From Nautilus pompilius (taxonomy: Eukaryota > Mollusca > Cephalopoda > Nautilida > Nautilidae): a stretch of DNA of 64,000 nt. The stretch is from positions 527,501 to 591,500 of the forward strand of contig JACATO010000599.1 of assembly GCA_018389105.1 (NCBI GenBank). Reading direction: 5' to 3'. A program made the translations under genes and the position numbers. Position 1 is the first letter of the stretch. Each line of letters starts with the position of its first letter. This document shows, piece after piece, positions 1 through 11,716 of the stretch. Below the pieces are notes generated by a model that did no database searches, was not told the origin of the DNA, and saw only the letters and a program-made list of their open reading frames with translations.

Positions 1-107
1 GGTGGAAGTTCCACAGGTAACTTTTTTGGCTGGCCATGTACCATGACCACCACTCTGAAGCTCACAACCATATCCAGGTAATTCTCTTGGTCACCAGTGC
101 AGATGCC
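1..107 (-). CDS. possible exon running off the left edge
   Basis: Read on the minus strand, a frame opens directly after an acceptor-like TTTTGCAG (AG at about 108-109) and stays open for 35 codons to the window edge. It reads GICTGDQENYLDMVV and continues into a hydrophobic, valine-rich stretch and a Lys/Pro-rich end. Base composition here (1-330) is richer in G+C than the AT-rich DNA that follows. I recognise no family. The opposite strand also has donor-like sites (CCAG|GTAATT near 77), so the direction is not certain. It could equally be a fragment of an old mobile element. Confidence 0.22.
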
Positions 108-329
108 CTGCAAAACGCATGCATGCACGCGCACACTTTCTTTTCTGGCTTACTGCCTTGAGATGCCATGTAAGCAAATACTGGAGAATCCAGCAGCTGG
201 AAGCTCTTCGGATAAACCTTGGTCACGCATGTCATCATCCTGACTTTAGCAACGCCATCTTAGGGAGCCATCAATAGAGACCTTGTGTTTGGCTGCACCG
301 ACAAGCAACTGTTCCTGGTGTAAAACAAG

Positions 330-2380
330 TTCTCCTCCTCTATCACTTTTGCTCCATTTTTATCGTTGATCATTGAAATGGACTCTGCTTAAATATTTTT
401 GCCGTTTTATAAATGTTAATTTTCTTAAACCAAGAAATTAATGAGAAGTGAGTGCCCATGTAGTAAACTGTATTGGAATTTATACATTTTCGTTAAATGT
501 ATCTTCATTGAACATGATGGGCAAAGAAGACTCATAAATCTTGTCCTTTGTTTTAAGTCAATTTGAAAACTTCTGAGCTCTTGGTTATCGGTTCTTCATA
601 ATTACTACCTAATTTATTTAACTAATGAAATGCATCATTCAACAGGATATTTAAGAGATTTACCATTTTATCATTGAATTATATATATATGGATTTTTTA
701 TACTCAAATGGTCTGTAGCATGCACACTAAATCTTTTTTTATTCCAACAGAAAAGTAACTAATCTGTTAATTAAAACGAGCTGAAAAGGGTTAACAGAGA
801 GTTTGTTTTGTTTTTTTTAAACATTTCAGACTCATCATTTTGATGGGCTGTCTCCAAAACAGATATTCTGCAGAAAAGGTAAAACACTTATTCCATCTTA
901 TAATTTAAATGGATTTATTTTCCAGTCGTTTGGTTCCTACAGGCACATTCTGAAATATTAAAAAGGGGGATGAAGTACCAAGAGAAAATAAACTCCACGT
1001 AAGCAGAATCTGGTGGAAAAATTTAATGAACAGGTGTTCAGAATCAAGCTAAAACAAGCTTTTTGGTGGGGGGGGTACTATGAGTTCCGTTCCTTACCAG
1101 TTACATAATTAAAAGTTTAGCCAGGGGATAAAGTGGGCGTCGACTGGCTCTACATCAATGTTGCAAAATGCTTTTGTTTTTTTATATTCATTGTTTGTTC
1201 ACCAAGGAAACATTACAGACAGAATTTCTAAGCTGGAAGGAGAAATGCTCTTCTTTCTTTTAGGTAGAATAGCTAAACCATAATGTGATGGATAGAGAAA
1301 GTTGTGAAATGTGCAACATCTGCATGAAGCAGCTCCATCAAGAACTGCATGTTTGATGATGCTGTTTTGGATCAATTACTGGATTTGATAAATTATTGCA
1401 AGTAGGTTTTACGCTTTTAATTTTTAAAAAAAAAAGAAATATTTTCTAATACCCGATTGAGCATGTTTCTTCCTTTAATGGTATGTGGTGTGCTACCGGT
1501 ATTGAAAGTGCTTATAAATTTAAGCATTCTTTCCAAGGAGGGCATTTAAATCTTTCTCCACATCACCACAAATGTCTACAGACCAAACTGGGGCAGCCAA
1601 AGCTTCATCAATCCGCCTTCACAGATGTGATTATATGTATTGTCACTATGAATCATAGGAAATCTTTGTATCACTGGCAACAGGAAAAGATGATGGATGA
1701 TATTAAGTGCTTTAAAAAACAATCTTGTTATTTCCATTGAGTTAGCGCTAGCAGTGTCGACATATTATCTACAGTATATTTGTTTGCATTGCCATGGAAA
1801 CTTTTATAAAAATTTGCCTCACCAGGAATTACTACGTGAAATTAGCTAAATTGAAATTAATACAGAAATATTAATGCAAAATGCTAGAAAGAGGTAAACT
1901 ACTCTACCTGATGGAATTAAAGTATTGTACAACACCGATGCCAACATAACCAAAGGTAAGTTCCAGACTCCTTGCCTCAAGATTGTATTAATAATATTCT
2001 TCTCTAAGATTGGCAGCTGTAGTTATGTAAAAAAGAAGATTTTTTTAAGAATTCTACTTATTTTTTCTACCTTAATGATTGTAATATACTGGGTGACCAT
2101 GAAGTTACTTTCTGCATTAGTCTACTTATAACAATCTGAAAACAGATTAATAAAAGTAAGTTCCTATACACAAGAGGGAGGGTTAATGGGAAATGCATTC
2201 CCAGAGTTTCTAGGGGCACTATGCTATATGATCTCAAATCAAAAAAAAAAAACATGTCGACTATAAATAACTGTTACTTTTGAAATTAATGTATACCTAT
2301 AATATGATACAGTAAAAAGAATAGTTGAGTTGCCAACACCAATTTATTGACAAAGTTTTCTTAAAAAATCACCTGAACTA
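330..2380. other. AT-rich non-coding stretch
   Basis: No supported gene. The stretch contains A/T-rich sequence, short homopolymers (G8 near 1067-1075, A10 near 1425-1434) and only short open frames without coding character or recognisable motifs. Confidence 0.5.
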
Positions 2381-2382
2381 GT

Positions 2383-2680
2383 TTAACTTGTCACAGCAAG
2401 TTCACCAGCTGGAAGCTGCCCCTGCAGTGCTGGGAACAGCTCTAGTATCTTGTGCATCACCTTAAACAGCTTAGTAGAAAGATGGTGAGTTGGCTCATCT
2501 TTGTCCGATTTCCAGTGACGCTTGTTGAACTTTTGCAACAGCTTCCACAGGTGTAGGTGTTTGCCAATCCTGATAGTGGTCCATCAGCCACAGACCTTAT
2601 CTCAAATTTATGGATAAGATCACGCAAGATTTTTCTTCGGCTGCATAGCATCACTGTCAGCCACATTATGCCGCCACACC
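2383..2680 (-). pseudogene. decayed coding fragment, unknown protein
   Basis: On the minus strand two frames read like protein one after the other. About 2680-2570 gives a piece ending KFEIRSVADGPLSGL. From about 2568 to a TAA at 2383 a second frame gives IGKHLHLWKLLQKFNKRHWK, then an acidic/histidine patch and FKVMHKILELFPALQGQLP. The switch of frame at about 2570 suggests a frameshift in a former gene. A short exon starting after the ACTATCAG at that point is the alternative. Codon composition is less AT-biased than the surroundings. I do not recognise the family. A host gene remnant or a transposon protein are both possible. Confidence 0.35.
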
Positions 2681-3584
2681 CACCCACAGTAGATTATGTT
2701 CATTACAATAAAAAAAAACAAAAAAACTTCATGAGTGCAATGCAATCTCATCACAGACATCCCTGCTGCAGGGCCAAAAAAAAAACAAACACAACATCAG
2801 AGAAGATGCCGCACAGCTTAATTTATATCCTCGCCAAAATGGCAAAATCTAGAAACTCTGGCAATACATTTTCTATGATTCTCTACACGTGCACGCACAC
2901 TTCTGTTAACATATCATTTGAGAGTTACAAGCAGCTGACAATGAAAGGTAACTTTACGATCGATCACCCAGTAGTTCCAATGCATATTCCTAATCCTCCT
3001 ATTACCTATTTAAGCCATTTTTTTCACAGGACATATTCTTTGCATAAAGTAGGCTTCGTACACCGATCACTTTACTCTAAAATGGTCTGACTGGTGATTT
3101 ATACACAGGAAACAACAACAAAAAAGATGCTGAAGTCTGACATCTGTTAATGACTATTGGTTTCAGATGCTTTATTTACATTCCTCTCGTTTCTACCATT
3201 CTATCCTGAAATGTGCAAAGAAATGTTTCCAGGCGCAATTTTTCTTTATTTATTAAGTTTCTCACATCTTTTTTCTGAGATGCTTTTAGTGCTAAAGTCA
3301 CTGTTTCATCAGAAAAACTCCCCCTCCCAAAAAGAATAACAGAAATCAGGAAGCTGCAGCATAAGGAAAGAAAGTTGGTGGCGATAAAGTAGGCGGTCAG
3401 TTCAGGCATTTCCAATTACCTTATTACTGGTAACAGAACTAATGAACCTACATTCTGACGATTGTCTGGTTATATTCCTGCTAACAACCATTTTCAAATG
3501 CAATAATTTTAATGTGCAGTAGATATTTCGCAGCAGCAGCCTTTTTTGTATCTAATCTCTTGGTCCTCTGCACCACCTTAACAT

Positions 3585-3700
3585 GCAGTCCCCCCCACAC
3601 ACACACACACAAAAAGTATGCCAAAACATAAGCAGCCAATGGCGGATTGTGAGTTCAAGACCAGTCTGACATCTACCACTAAGTCATATCGCTGCATCCA
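3585..3700 (-). repeat. SINE-like, tRNA-derived head (weak)
   Basis: On the minus strand TGACTTAGTGGTAGATG (about 3676-3695) resembles a Pol III A box of a tRNA-derived SINE. It is followed by GACTGGTCTTGAACTCA, and the element runs into the CA repeat at 3595-3611, a usual SINE tail. The B box is degraded. Confidence 0.3.
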
Positions 3701-3901
3701 GAAACAGGCCTGCTCAGGCCTAAACAGCGATGCTGCTGACTGGAAAAATTATCGAAACTTGGCTTGACATCTACAGATAATGAGCTGGAAAATGCCCTAA
3801 CTGGCACTTTTCTTGCCGTGGCGTACTATCTCGGTTATGTTGCTGTTCCGTAGCGAAACTGTACAAAGAGTGCTAGCACTCATACACATATGAAAACATC
3901 C

Positions 3902-3972
3902 AAGAGAGAGAGAGAGATGAAGAGAGAAAGAGAGAGATGAAGAAAGAGATGAAGAGAGAAAGAGAGAGAGAG
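3902..3972. repeat. GA-rich simple repeat
   Basis: Interrupted (GA)n with GATGAA interruptions. No gene is associated. The 87-codon open frame on the opposite strand is a translation of this low-complexity tract. Confidence 0.8.
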
Positions 3973-4274
3973 GAATTTCAGAGAAAAAATAGTCTATTTG
4001 TAAATGTTGTTTGTCTTTATAAAACTTCTTCATCTGACACAATGAATTACAGTATTGCAACTTTCAGCTGTAAAATCTTACATCCCACCTCTCTTTTTTT
4101 AAAATGTTTTTAAAGGACAATGGAAATTCCAGCTCTCTTAACATGCACTTTGGTTTTCATTGCTAATCACGACACATCAAAATATCTATGAAAAATGAAT
4201 ATTTCATATTGAAACTCGATAGACTGCCATAAGAAGTTTTAATTTATGGGAGTTTGTTTGAAATTAATGAACTA

Positions 4275-4500
4275 GGTAAGTTATTGGGTAGTAGACTACT
4301 GGACATCAAAGGCTGAGGGTATACTTTGAATCCTACTTAAGACTGACTCAGCCTTGCCATAGTGCTCTAGAATGGTTTAATTTTGCCCCCCTTTATGGGC
4401 TACCAACATGGGATTCCTTCGGGCTCCCCAATTTCCCCCACACCCACCCATCTAAAAAATTGATGGTTTTCTTGTGGGGACTTTCTGAGGAAAGTTAACT
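4275..4500 (+). repeat. tRNA-derived SINE
   Basis: The head carries GTAGTAGACTACTGG (about 4291-4305) and a B-box-like TTTGAATCCTA (about 4325-4335). The body carries the pyrimidine-rich module ACATGGGATTCCTTCGGGCT followed by CCCC/TTTCCCCC and CACACCCACCC. The same body module recurs in the copies near 15.3, 43.9, 45.5, 47.9 and 60.0 kb, which supports a single SINE family in this genome. Confidence 0.55.
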
Positions 4501-6690
4501 TTGGTAGGCTCTCGTGTTTCAGGGATAGCTTGCAGGTTTGTAGTAGAAAGATAAGTCATTATGTAGATCAGGAGAAAAGGTTTCATTTACCTGAGGAATC
4601 TGAGTCTGTCTGATGATAAAACTCCAGTGTCCCTTTAATAGAGTACATCCACAATACTGAAGGGGCCCCCCCTTTTTTTAACATATGCAACAAATGAATC
4701 TATAAATAAACAGGCAAATATTACTTTGGCGTTATCATAGTCAGAGACAGCAGATGAATTCTGGAGTTCAACTATATTTTGCTTTTACTTATGAATATTA
4801 ATTTTTTTTTAAGAAGGAAGATGCTTTGGGATATTTCAGAAACTGATAAGCATCAAGTACAATTGTCTCTGGTAGAGTGCAGTGCCATTTGCTATTGATA
4901 GCTTCATCCAAGTCTAAAAGTGAGCCACAAATTTTCCATGGTTTAACTGTATTACTTTCACCAGAGTCTGCGACTTTTGACTGTATGGAAGAAAGGGGAT
5001 GCAGCTACGATGAAATCACTAATTATTTCTTTCTTAAAGCCTCCAGGATGTGTGAATTGCCCTCCTTTTTTTCTTGCTTCTCCTGTAAGCAAGTCTCTAA
5101 GGGTTAAATAATTACTCAGATTCTCTTTATTCCGCATCGTATAAAACTTATCATTACCACCACCACCTTTTTATTTTTTTGGTGCCCAAGGAGTAAAGTA
5201 CCAATAATGCAGACAACAGGATTTGTTCATTATTCATTACTACTTGCCTGCAGTACTTGGGGGAATTTAGCTCTTGTAAGCGACAGATTTCAGCAGCTAA
5301 ATGCTAGCAGGATTGCAGCAGCTTTCAGTTGGTGATGCTCTAGAAATTGAAAACTACATTTTCGCTCTTCTTTCTCTCCCAAAGTAGCAAAAAAAAATCA
5401 TATTTAGCATTCACATTCATTTCTTAGACAGATGACGATTATTGATGGATATTTAACAAAAAGGTTTCTGAAAGGATTTTATAAAGAGGTAAAAGGAGCA
5501 AATATGATTTAACTTAACTTAACTCCCTCCGGTAAATCAACAAAGAGTCTGGGAGCTCAGTCCATGTAGCACGCATGATGCATGCTTGTTTTATGTTGTT
5601 TCTGATCACAATGATTTGTTCTGTTCTTCTTTTGGATCTAGCCTGTGCCACAGTTTATTCTCCTTTTTTTTGGGCCAGCCTGACTGTCTGCTAATAGCAA
5701 AATTGTTGCTATAACAGGCCAGTGGCCATGAACGAAATTCACCAGATCTTTGCATTGCTATTTCTGCATTTGAGATGAATTACAGTGTTTGAAAGCAAAA
5801 TCGACAAACTAGTTGCTTGTCCATCGTTAAACATAGTTTAAAAGTTACTGTACCCAGGTAATGTTTTGTTGCTGTTTTTCTGTTTCCTGCAGGCACAAAC
5901 CAGATTGAAAACACTGTTGAACAGACTAAAACACATGAAAATTTGAGCTCCATTAAGTAAGAAAAAATGCGTTAAATGCTATGAATGATATCTTGTTCTG
6001 TGCCACCACCTTTATAGAGGCACTTTAATTCTTTTTTGTATCTCCTTTGAGTAACAGTATAAACTTTTGATGGGTTTGTCTTTCAGATATTGATTATATC
6101 CAATGATACCAAGGCTTTTTTGTTGGGAGTTTCTTTTGTCTATTTTTATTTTACTTTTAATTACAAAGAGGCAGGAAATATTTTATTGTATTCACTGTGC
6201 TACCACTGAATTGATAGATTGTTCCATACCTTGGCCACTCATGCTCATTACAGGTTTCTGCTCTAATATGATGTTCAATGAGTTTTGGTTTAGCTCAAGA
6301 GCCTGCTCTCAGAAAATTAATTCATGCTCAAGTTCTTCTGATGGTGGTCAACACTTTAAATGACCACAAAAGAACTCAACTTGGCTGAATCTTGATTGAC
6401 TTTTAGCTGGAGATGTTCAAGAACTTATCATTTATCAGAACTGTAACTACCATGCAAGATGCTTTCTTCCCCTTATTAGGATGCAAAATCAATTTCTTTT
6501 ATGGATATTGTCATATGAATTGACTCAGGAAGAACAGAAGATGAGGAGATTGTCAGACCAACACTGTGAAGTAGATGGATGCATGGCTTACCCTTTTTCA
6601 AGGAATCTGTCAGCAGTGTGAAGACAGGAGATTTCTTATTGTTTTCCTAGGAAACAGCAATAAAGTTTTTTCCATTGGTATTCTGTCATT
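4500..6690. other. no supported gene
   Basis: AT-rich sequence with poly-T/poly-A runs. An 86-codon frame at 6103-6363 begins with a hydrophobic segment, but its composition matches translated AT-rich DNA and it has no recognisable motif. Confidence 0.4.
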
Positions 6691-7429
6691 GAAGCACTCA
6701 CCCACCACCTTTGCTTCGGAGCCATTTGCGGATTTCTTTGGAAGAGCGGATAGTTTTGATTAGTCCCTTGACTCTGTTTGTTTTCTGATAATGCAGAAGA
6801 CCTTTTCCTCAGCTGCTTTCTTCTTGTCAGCTACCCCAATTTCAGGGATTGTGCATGTAGAACAAGATATTGACTTGCCAGAAATAACTTGACACAGTGG
6901 TCAAGAGAAGGCTATTGTGTTCAAACATGTTTCAGATTTTGTTGTTGTTGTTGTTTTTTCATTACTTTCCATTCTTCCTGAATTTTTCTAGATTTCTCTC
7001 TTTTTTATCTTCCTAACATTTGTTTCTTAAAATACAAGATGCCAATTAGCAACCTATCAACTTTGACTGATGAGATCTTAGCAGCCTTTTCTGTAGCCAG
7101 ATAATACAAGTGGCAGGCCCAATTCTTTTGTTGATAGATGAATAAAATAACAATTTACACAAATATAAAGGTGTTCCCTGAAAATAAATAGCAAATTTTG
7201 TTGGAGATGAGGTGAAAATATTTTAGATGTAAAAACTTAACTTGATTAAAAAAAAACTAACTTAAAATTCCTTAGCCCCAGCAACTTAAAGGTCTACAAC
7301 TATGCAACCCCTTCACTTTTCCTAATGAGGAGCATGTAGAATTAGAATGGAAAATTTTTCTCTCCAGTTAATAATGCATAAGGTCAGATTATTGTTCCTT
7401 TTTAAAGAATGTATATGAGTGGCAGGCGG

Positions 7430-8020
7430 CTACTGAGGATAAGGGCCCAGGTTTGGTTCTTCTCGGGATCCAACTTGATTTAGCAATCTCGGGTGTTGCA
7501 ATTTCTTCTTACTCTTCTCTGCCAGTCCATTTTTGGGGATTTTCTCTAGGTACACCAGTTTCCTTCCGTATCTAATCAGAAGAGTTATAGTAGGGATTGT
7601 CTGGATGCTTCTGGTAGAAATTCCCAAAGGGGTAACTCCTGACTACCACTCAAAGAGTTCGCAAACACACAAGGGTAACTTGCTTCGTCACCTTTAGCTC
7701 AGCAGTGCAAGATGTCCTTTTGACCTCAAAAGGCCAAGTCAAGGGTTCGCCATAGAGGGTCCTGTTAACTTTTTCCAGCAAAATTTTCAATGAACTGTCT
7801 TCCTTTATGCTTGCTTTGTTAACAAGTCCGGAATCACAGCTGCCAGTTTCAGTTTGGTGTACCCTCCCTAACATGGGCAAGTTTGGTGGGTTTGTTCACC
7901 GTGGCAGCAGCAATTCTCCATCTTGGAAGGACCATGGCCTGATCCTGAGAACTATTTTGGCTGGGAGTAATGGCAAGATATCTCATCAGTGCAAGGCCGC
8001 AGTACTCTGCAGTTATTAAA
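7430..8020 (-). pseudogene. decayed coding region, unidentified (possibly mobile element)
   Basis: On the minus strand three frames follow each other with protein-like composition. First comes VLPRWRIAAATVNKPTKLAH (about 7930-7870). Then about 7860-7650 gives SSLKILLEKVNRTLYGEPLT and a KRTSCTAELKVTKQ segment. Last, about 7627-7430 gives IRYGRKLVYLEKIPKNGLAE followed by a lysine-rich stretch and a stop. Frame changes near 7865 and 7640 have no plausible introns between them, so this looks like an old gene broken by frameshifts. A further fragment lies in the same direction at 6700-6830. I cannot name the family. The basic, repetitive character would fit a retroelement or DNA-transposon protein. 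Confidence 0.35.
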
Positions 8021-8021
8021 G

Positions 8022-9515
8022 TCTGGAGAAAAAAAAATTCCGACTTAAAAATTACTGACAGTACAGCAATTAATTACCTTCATTAGATGGAACTAAAATG
8101 ATAAGTACTATGTGTACATATGTAAAAAAATTGAAATGAATTGTAAAAGTTCTGCATCCAGCCAATTCCAGACTAAGTGTTAAATCCACATTATTGATGA
8201 TGAGGAAATGAAGCATCGCACTGGTCTAAACTATTATTAGTACTGAGTACATAATAATTAAACAGCCATAACTAAAGCATACGTTATTGTGATTATCATT
8301 GTTGCTGATGAAGCAGTCTGCATCATGGTTTATAGCGAGGAAAGGTGCATTGGTAAGTTTTGCATTAAAAGCCCCTACTAGAACTTGTCAGGACTAAATT
8401 GGGCACCCCCCTCCTTTTTTTAAGCATCCTTGGAAATACATTATGTACTTTTTAACAGTGGAACTGTTTTACTGGGCCATCTGGGATTACTCAGTCTGGC
8501 AGGCATTTGTTGCAATGGGGCCAGTTATCAATAATGGCTCAGTTTGCCAGAAGTGTAGACCAATGGCATCTTTATAACTGATGCTACTCCTTTGTGTTTA
8601 CAACCACTACCAATGCACCAATGCACTGTCAGTGTCAAAGCATGAGAATATTCCTCGGAAACAAAAAAGGAAAACATTTTGTTCGGTTGAGTGTGCTCAG
8701 AACATTCAAAAGCAAGAGAACCAGATACTTTTTCCCGTCCTTGTCAACGTACTAAACGCAAGCAGTATGTAGCTTCACGTCCTTAGCAAATGCACATTTT
8801 CCTGCAGCCATACTAAATGGGGTTGTCACCAAATTTCTCAGGATTTCTTTTCCGCCTGTCCCTGCCACAGAAAACAGTTTTTGTTCTCTCGAATTCATTT
8901 TTTAGAAATTTTAAGCATTTGGTATGTTAAATAAAATATTTTAAAACAGCATTTTAAATTTTAAAAAAATTTTAAAAAACTAACCTTTAGCACCACCAAT
9001 TTCTTCACTGTTATTTAGAAATGTGTACAGCATTTGGGGAGTTGAAAGTTTGGAGGGTCTGAAATTCCAGAATGTAAGCTGTCATGGGTTCAAGAACATA
9101 GTATCAAGATGAATATTTCTCTGGTATATATATATATATATACACAGTTACAAGCTATGTTGGGTTTATCTTTGCTCTTGCCCAGTGCATTCACTATCTA
9201 CCACAATTTTTAGTCAGAAATGCTTGGTTTTCATACTTGCAAATCATCATGGCAGACACCATTGGAGGTTAGACTGCATTCTTAGATCTCTCTCATGTAG
9301 TGGGTCCTGAAGGAACAAAGTACAGGGGGGGAAGAGTAGATGTGGGAAGATAAACCCTCTCTTCTCCCCATGCCCATGCAATTACCATATCTTTGGAAGG
9401 GCCTACCTCAAAGAAAATTAAATCGGTTCTAAACCTCGGTTTTGAAACCTGTAGATTCTTTCATTGTTTTTGGATCATTGAAGTGAACTTCTGTTTTCGT
9501 AGGGTGTGGATGTAG
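8022..9515. other. no supported gene
   Basis: AT-rich. Includes a (TA)n tract near 9123-9141. Nothing recognisable. Confidence 0.45.
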
Positions 9516-9534
9516 GAGTGTGTGTGTGTGTGTG

Positions 9535-10628
9535 AAGGTAGATGATTGTACTTTCTTCTCCCGCACTCCTGTTCTGGTGACTTAATGCCAAAAAAGAAAC
9601 AAAAACGATGCTGTCACTTATGTACAGCAGTTTTACCAAACTGACAAACTCTGCGACCATTGGTGGAGAATTTCATTGGAAATTATGCTGAATGTGACCA
9701 GAGAGTAACAGGACTGCCCCCTCCCCTGAGTGAGGCTATTATCAACCTTGTGTTTGTTGCATTTTATATTTAATGCGTATGGGGTAGAGGTCTGGTTTTC
9801 CACGTTAGTCATTGAAGATGGTCTTTGCTTCTGACTTTGCGGAACCACTGACCAAAAGCAGAAGGAAAAACGTAATAATTGAAAACTGAAACTTGCGTAA
9901 CTTCACTGCATAATGACGAGCCGGTACTCAAAACTAGCTGCAAGAGTTTATTTCCCGTTTTACCTGCTGTCATTTTACAATCAAATTCTTTGTTACCAAT
10001 TCACTTTTATAAAACCAAACCTGGCAATCAACACTTATAATCACCTGCCATACACAGTAATCTGCGCTACTGTCATTTTCTCCAAACTCTCAACAGGCAG
10101 TATTCCTCTTGGCAATGTATTAATTAATTTTTTGGTCAGCTTGATTAGAAATAGCTAATTTGCATCTAAATTTCCTTAAAGTTTGAAAAATAATGTTTTT
10201 GGGGGGAGGGGGAGGGAACGGGAGCCCTAAAGGGGCTCTTAAGTCCTTTTTTTTTTCTTTCCTCTTTGTTGCAACAGAAGAGAAGTGGCCTTGACTGTAT
10301 TAAATTAGTTAGAAGCCTAGTTAAAGTCTGTTACTGAAAGCTTAGCCCTGTTTTAGAATTTTTCTAACTTGGTGATGAAACGAAATGGTCGGACCTGCAT
10401 ATTCTTCACCTGGATAAAAACTAAAAGGTTACGGCGAGCAAACTATACGTGGATGTTTCAGACACTGTAAAACAGTTACCTCCACCCAATTGAAACCCAG
10501 ATCAGAAATAGCAGTGTGCCCTAGCGTTCGCTAGTCTTCATCATTCTAACAAAAGAGGGTACTTGTTTTATTTCTCCTATTATAGCAGCATTGTTTTTTG
10601 TTTGTTTGTGTGTGTGTGTGTGTGTGTG
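9535..10628. repeat. tandem duplication, copy 1 (1,094 bp unit)
   Basis: Copy 1 of a direct tandem duplication. Every landmark (AAGGTAGATGATTG at the start, the G-rich tract near 10,200, the T10 tract near 10,247) recurs 1,094 bp downstream. I saw one clear substitution (CCCTAGCGTT at about 10,521 versus CCCTAGTGTT at about 11,615) plus length differences in homopolymers. A (GT)n tract sits at the left edge, at the junction and at the right edge. The short open frames inside are duplicated along with the DNA and show no coding signature. Confidence 0.95.
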
Positions 10629-11716
10629 AAGGTAGATGATTGTACTTTCTTCTCCCGCACTCCTGTTCTGGTGACTTAATGCCAAAAAAGAAACAAAAAC
10701 GATGCTGTCACTTATGTACAGCAGTTTTACCAAACTGACAAACTCTGCGACCATTGGTGGAGAATTTCATTGGAAATTATGCTGAATGTGACCAGAGAGT
10801 AACAGGACTGCCCCCTCCCCTGAGTGAGGCTATTATCAACCTTGTGTTTGTTGCATTTTATATTTAATGCGTATGGGGTAGAGGTCTGGTTTTCCACGTT
10901 AGTCATTGAAGATGGTCTTTGCTTCTGACTTTGCGGAACCACTGACCAAAAGCAGAAGGAAAAACGTAATAATTGAAAACTGAAACTTGCGTAACTTCAC
11001 TGCATAATGACGAGCCGGTACTCAAAACTAGCTGCAAGAGTTTATTTCCCGTTTTACCTGCTGTCATTTTACAATCAAATTCTTTGTTACCAATTCACTT
11101 TTATAAAACCAAACCTGGCAATCAACACTTATAATCACCTGCCATACACAGTAATCTGCGCTACTGTCATTTTCTCCAAACTCTCAACAGGCAGTATTCC
11201 TCTTGGCAATGTATTAATTAATTTTTTGGTCAGCTTGATTAGAAATAGCTAATTTGCATCTAAATTTCCTTAAAGTTTGAAAAATAATGTTTTTGGGGGG
11301 AGGGGGAGGGAACGGGAGCCCTAAAGGGGCTCTTAAGTCCTTTTTTTTTTCTTTCCTCTTTGTTGCAACAGAAGAGAAGTGGCCTTGACTGTATTAAATT
11401 AGTTAGAAGCCTAGTTAAAGTCTGTTACTGAAAGCTTAGCCCTGTTTTAGAATTTTTCTAACTTGGTGATGAAACGAAATGGTCGGACCTGCATATTCTT
11501 CACCTGGATAAAAACTAAAAGGTTACGGCGAGCAAACTATACGTGGATGTTTCAGACACTGTAAAACAGTTACCTCCACCCAATTGAAACCCAGATCAGA
11601 AATAGCAGTGTGCCCTAGTGTTCGCTAGTCTTCATCATTCTAACAAAAGAGGGTACTTGTTTTATTTCTCCTATTATAGCAGCATTGTTTTTTTTTGTTT
11701 GTGTGTGTGTGTGTGG
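10629..11716. repeat. tandem duplication, copy 2
   Basis: Second copy of the 1,094-bp unit, ending in (GT)n at about 11,699-11,715. The near-identity implies a very recent duplication, or an assembly that placed two alleles in series. GT tracts at all three boundaries favour unequal exchange or slippage between microsatellites. Confidence 0.95.

Noticed and set aside
2557-3090. 177-codon plus-strand frame
   Set aside because: It overlaps a more protein-like minus-strand relic and crosses A-rich tracts. Composition is that of translated AT-rich DNA.
9633-11252. Duplicated pairs of open frames (71 and 81 codons)
   Set aside because: They are identical only because the 1,094-bp segment is duplicated. 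Neither has a coding signature.
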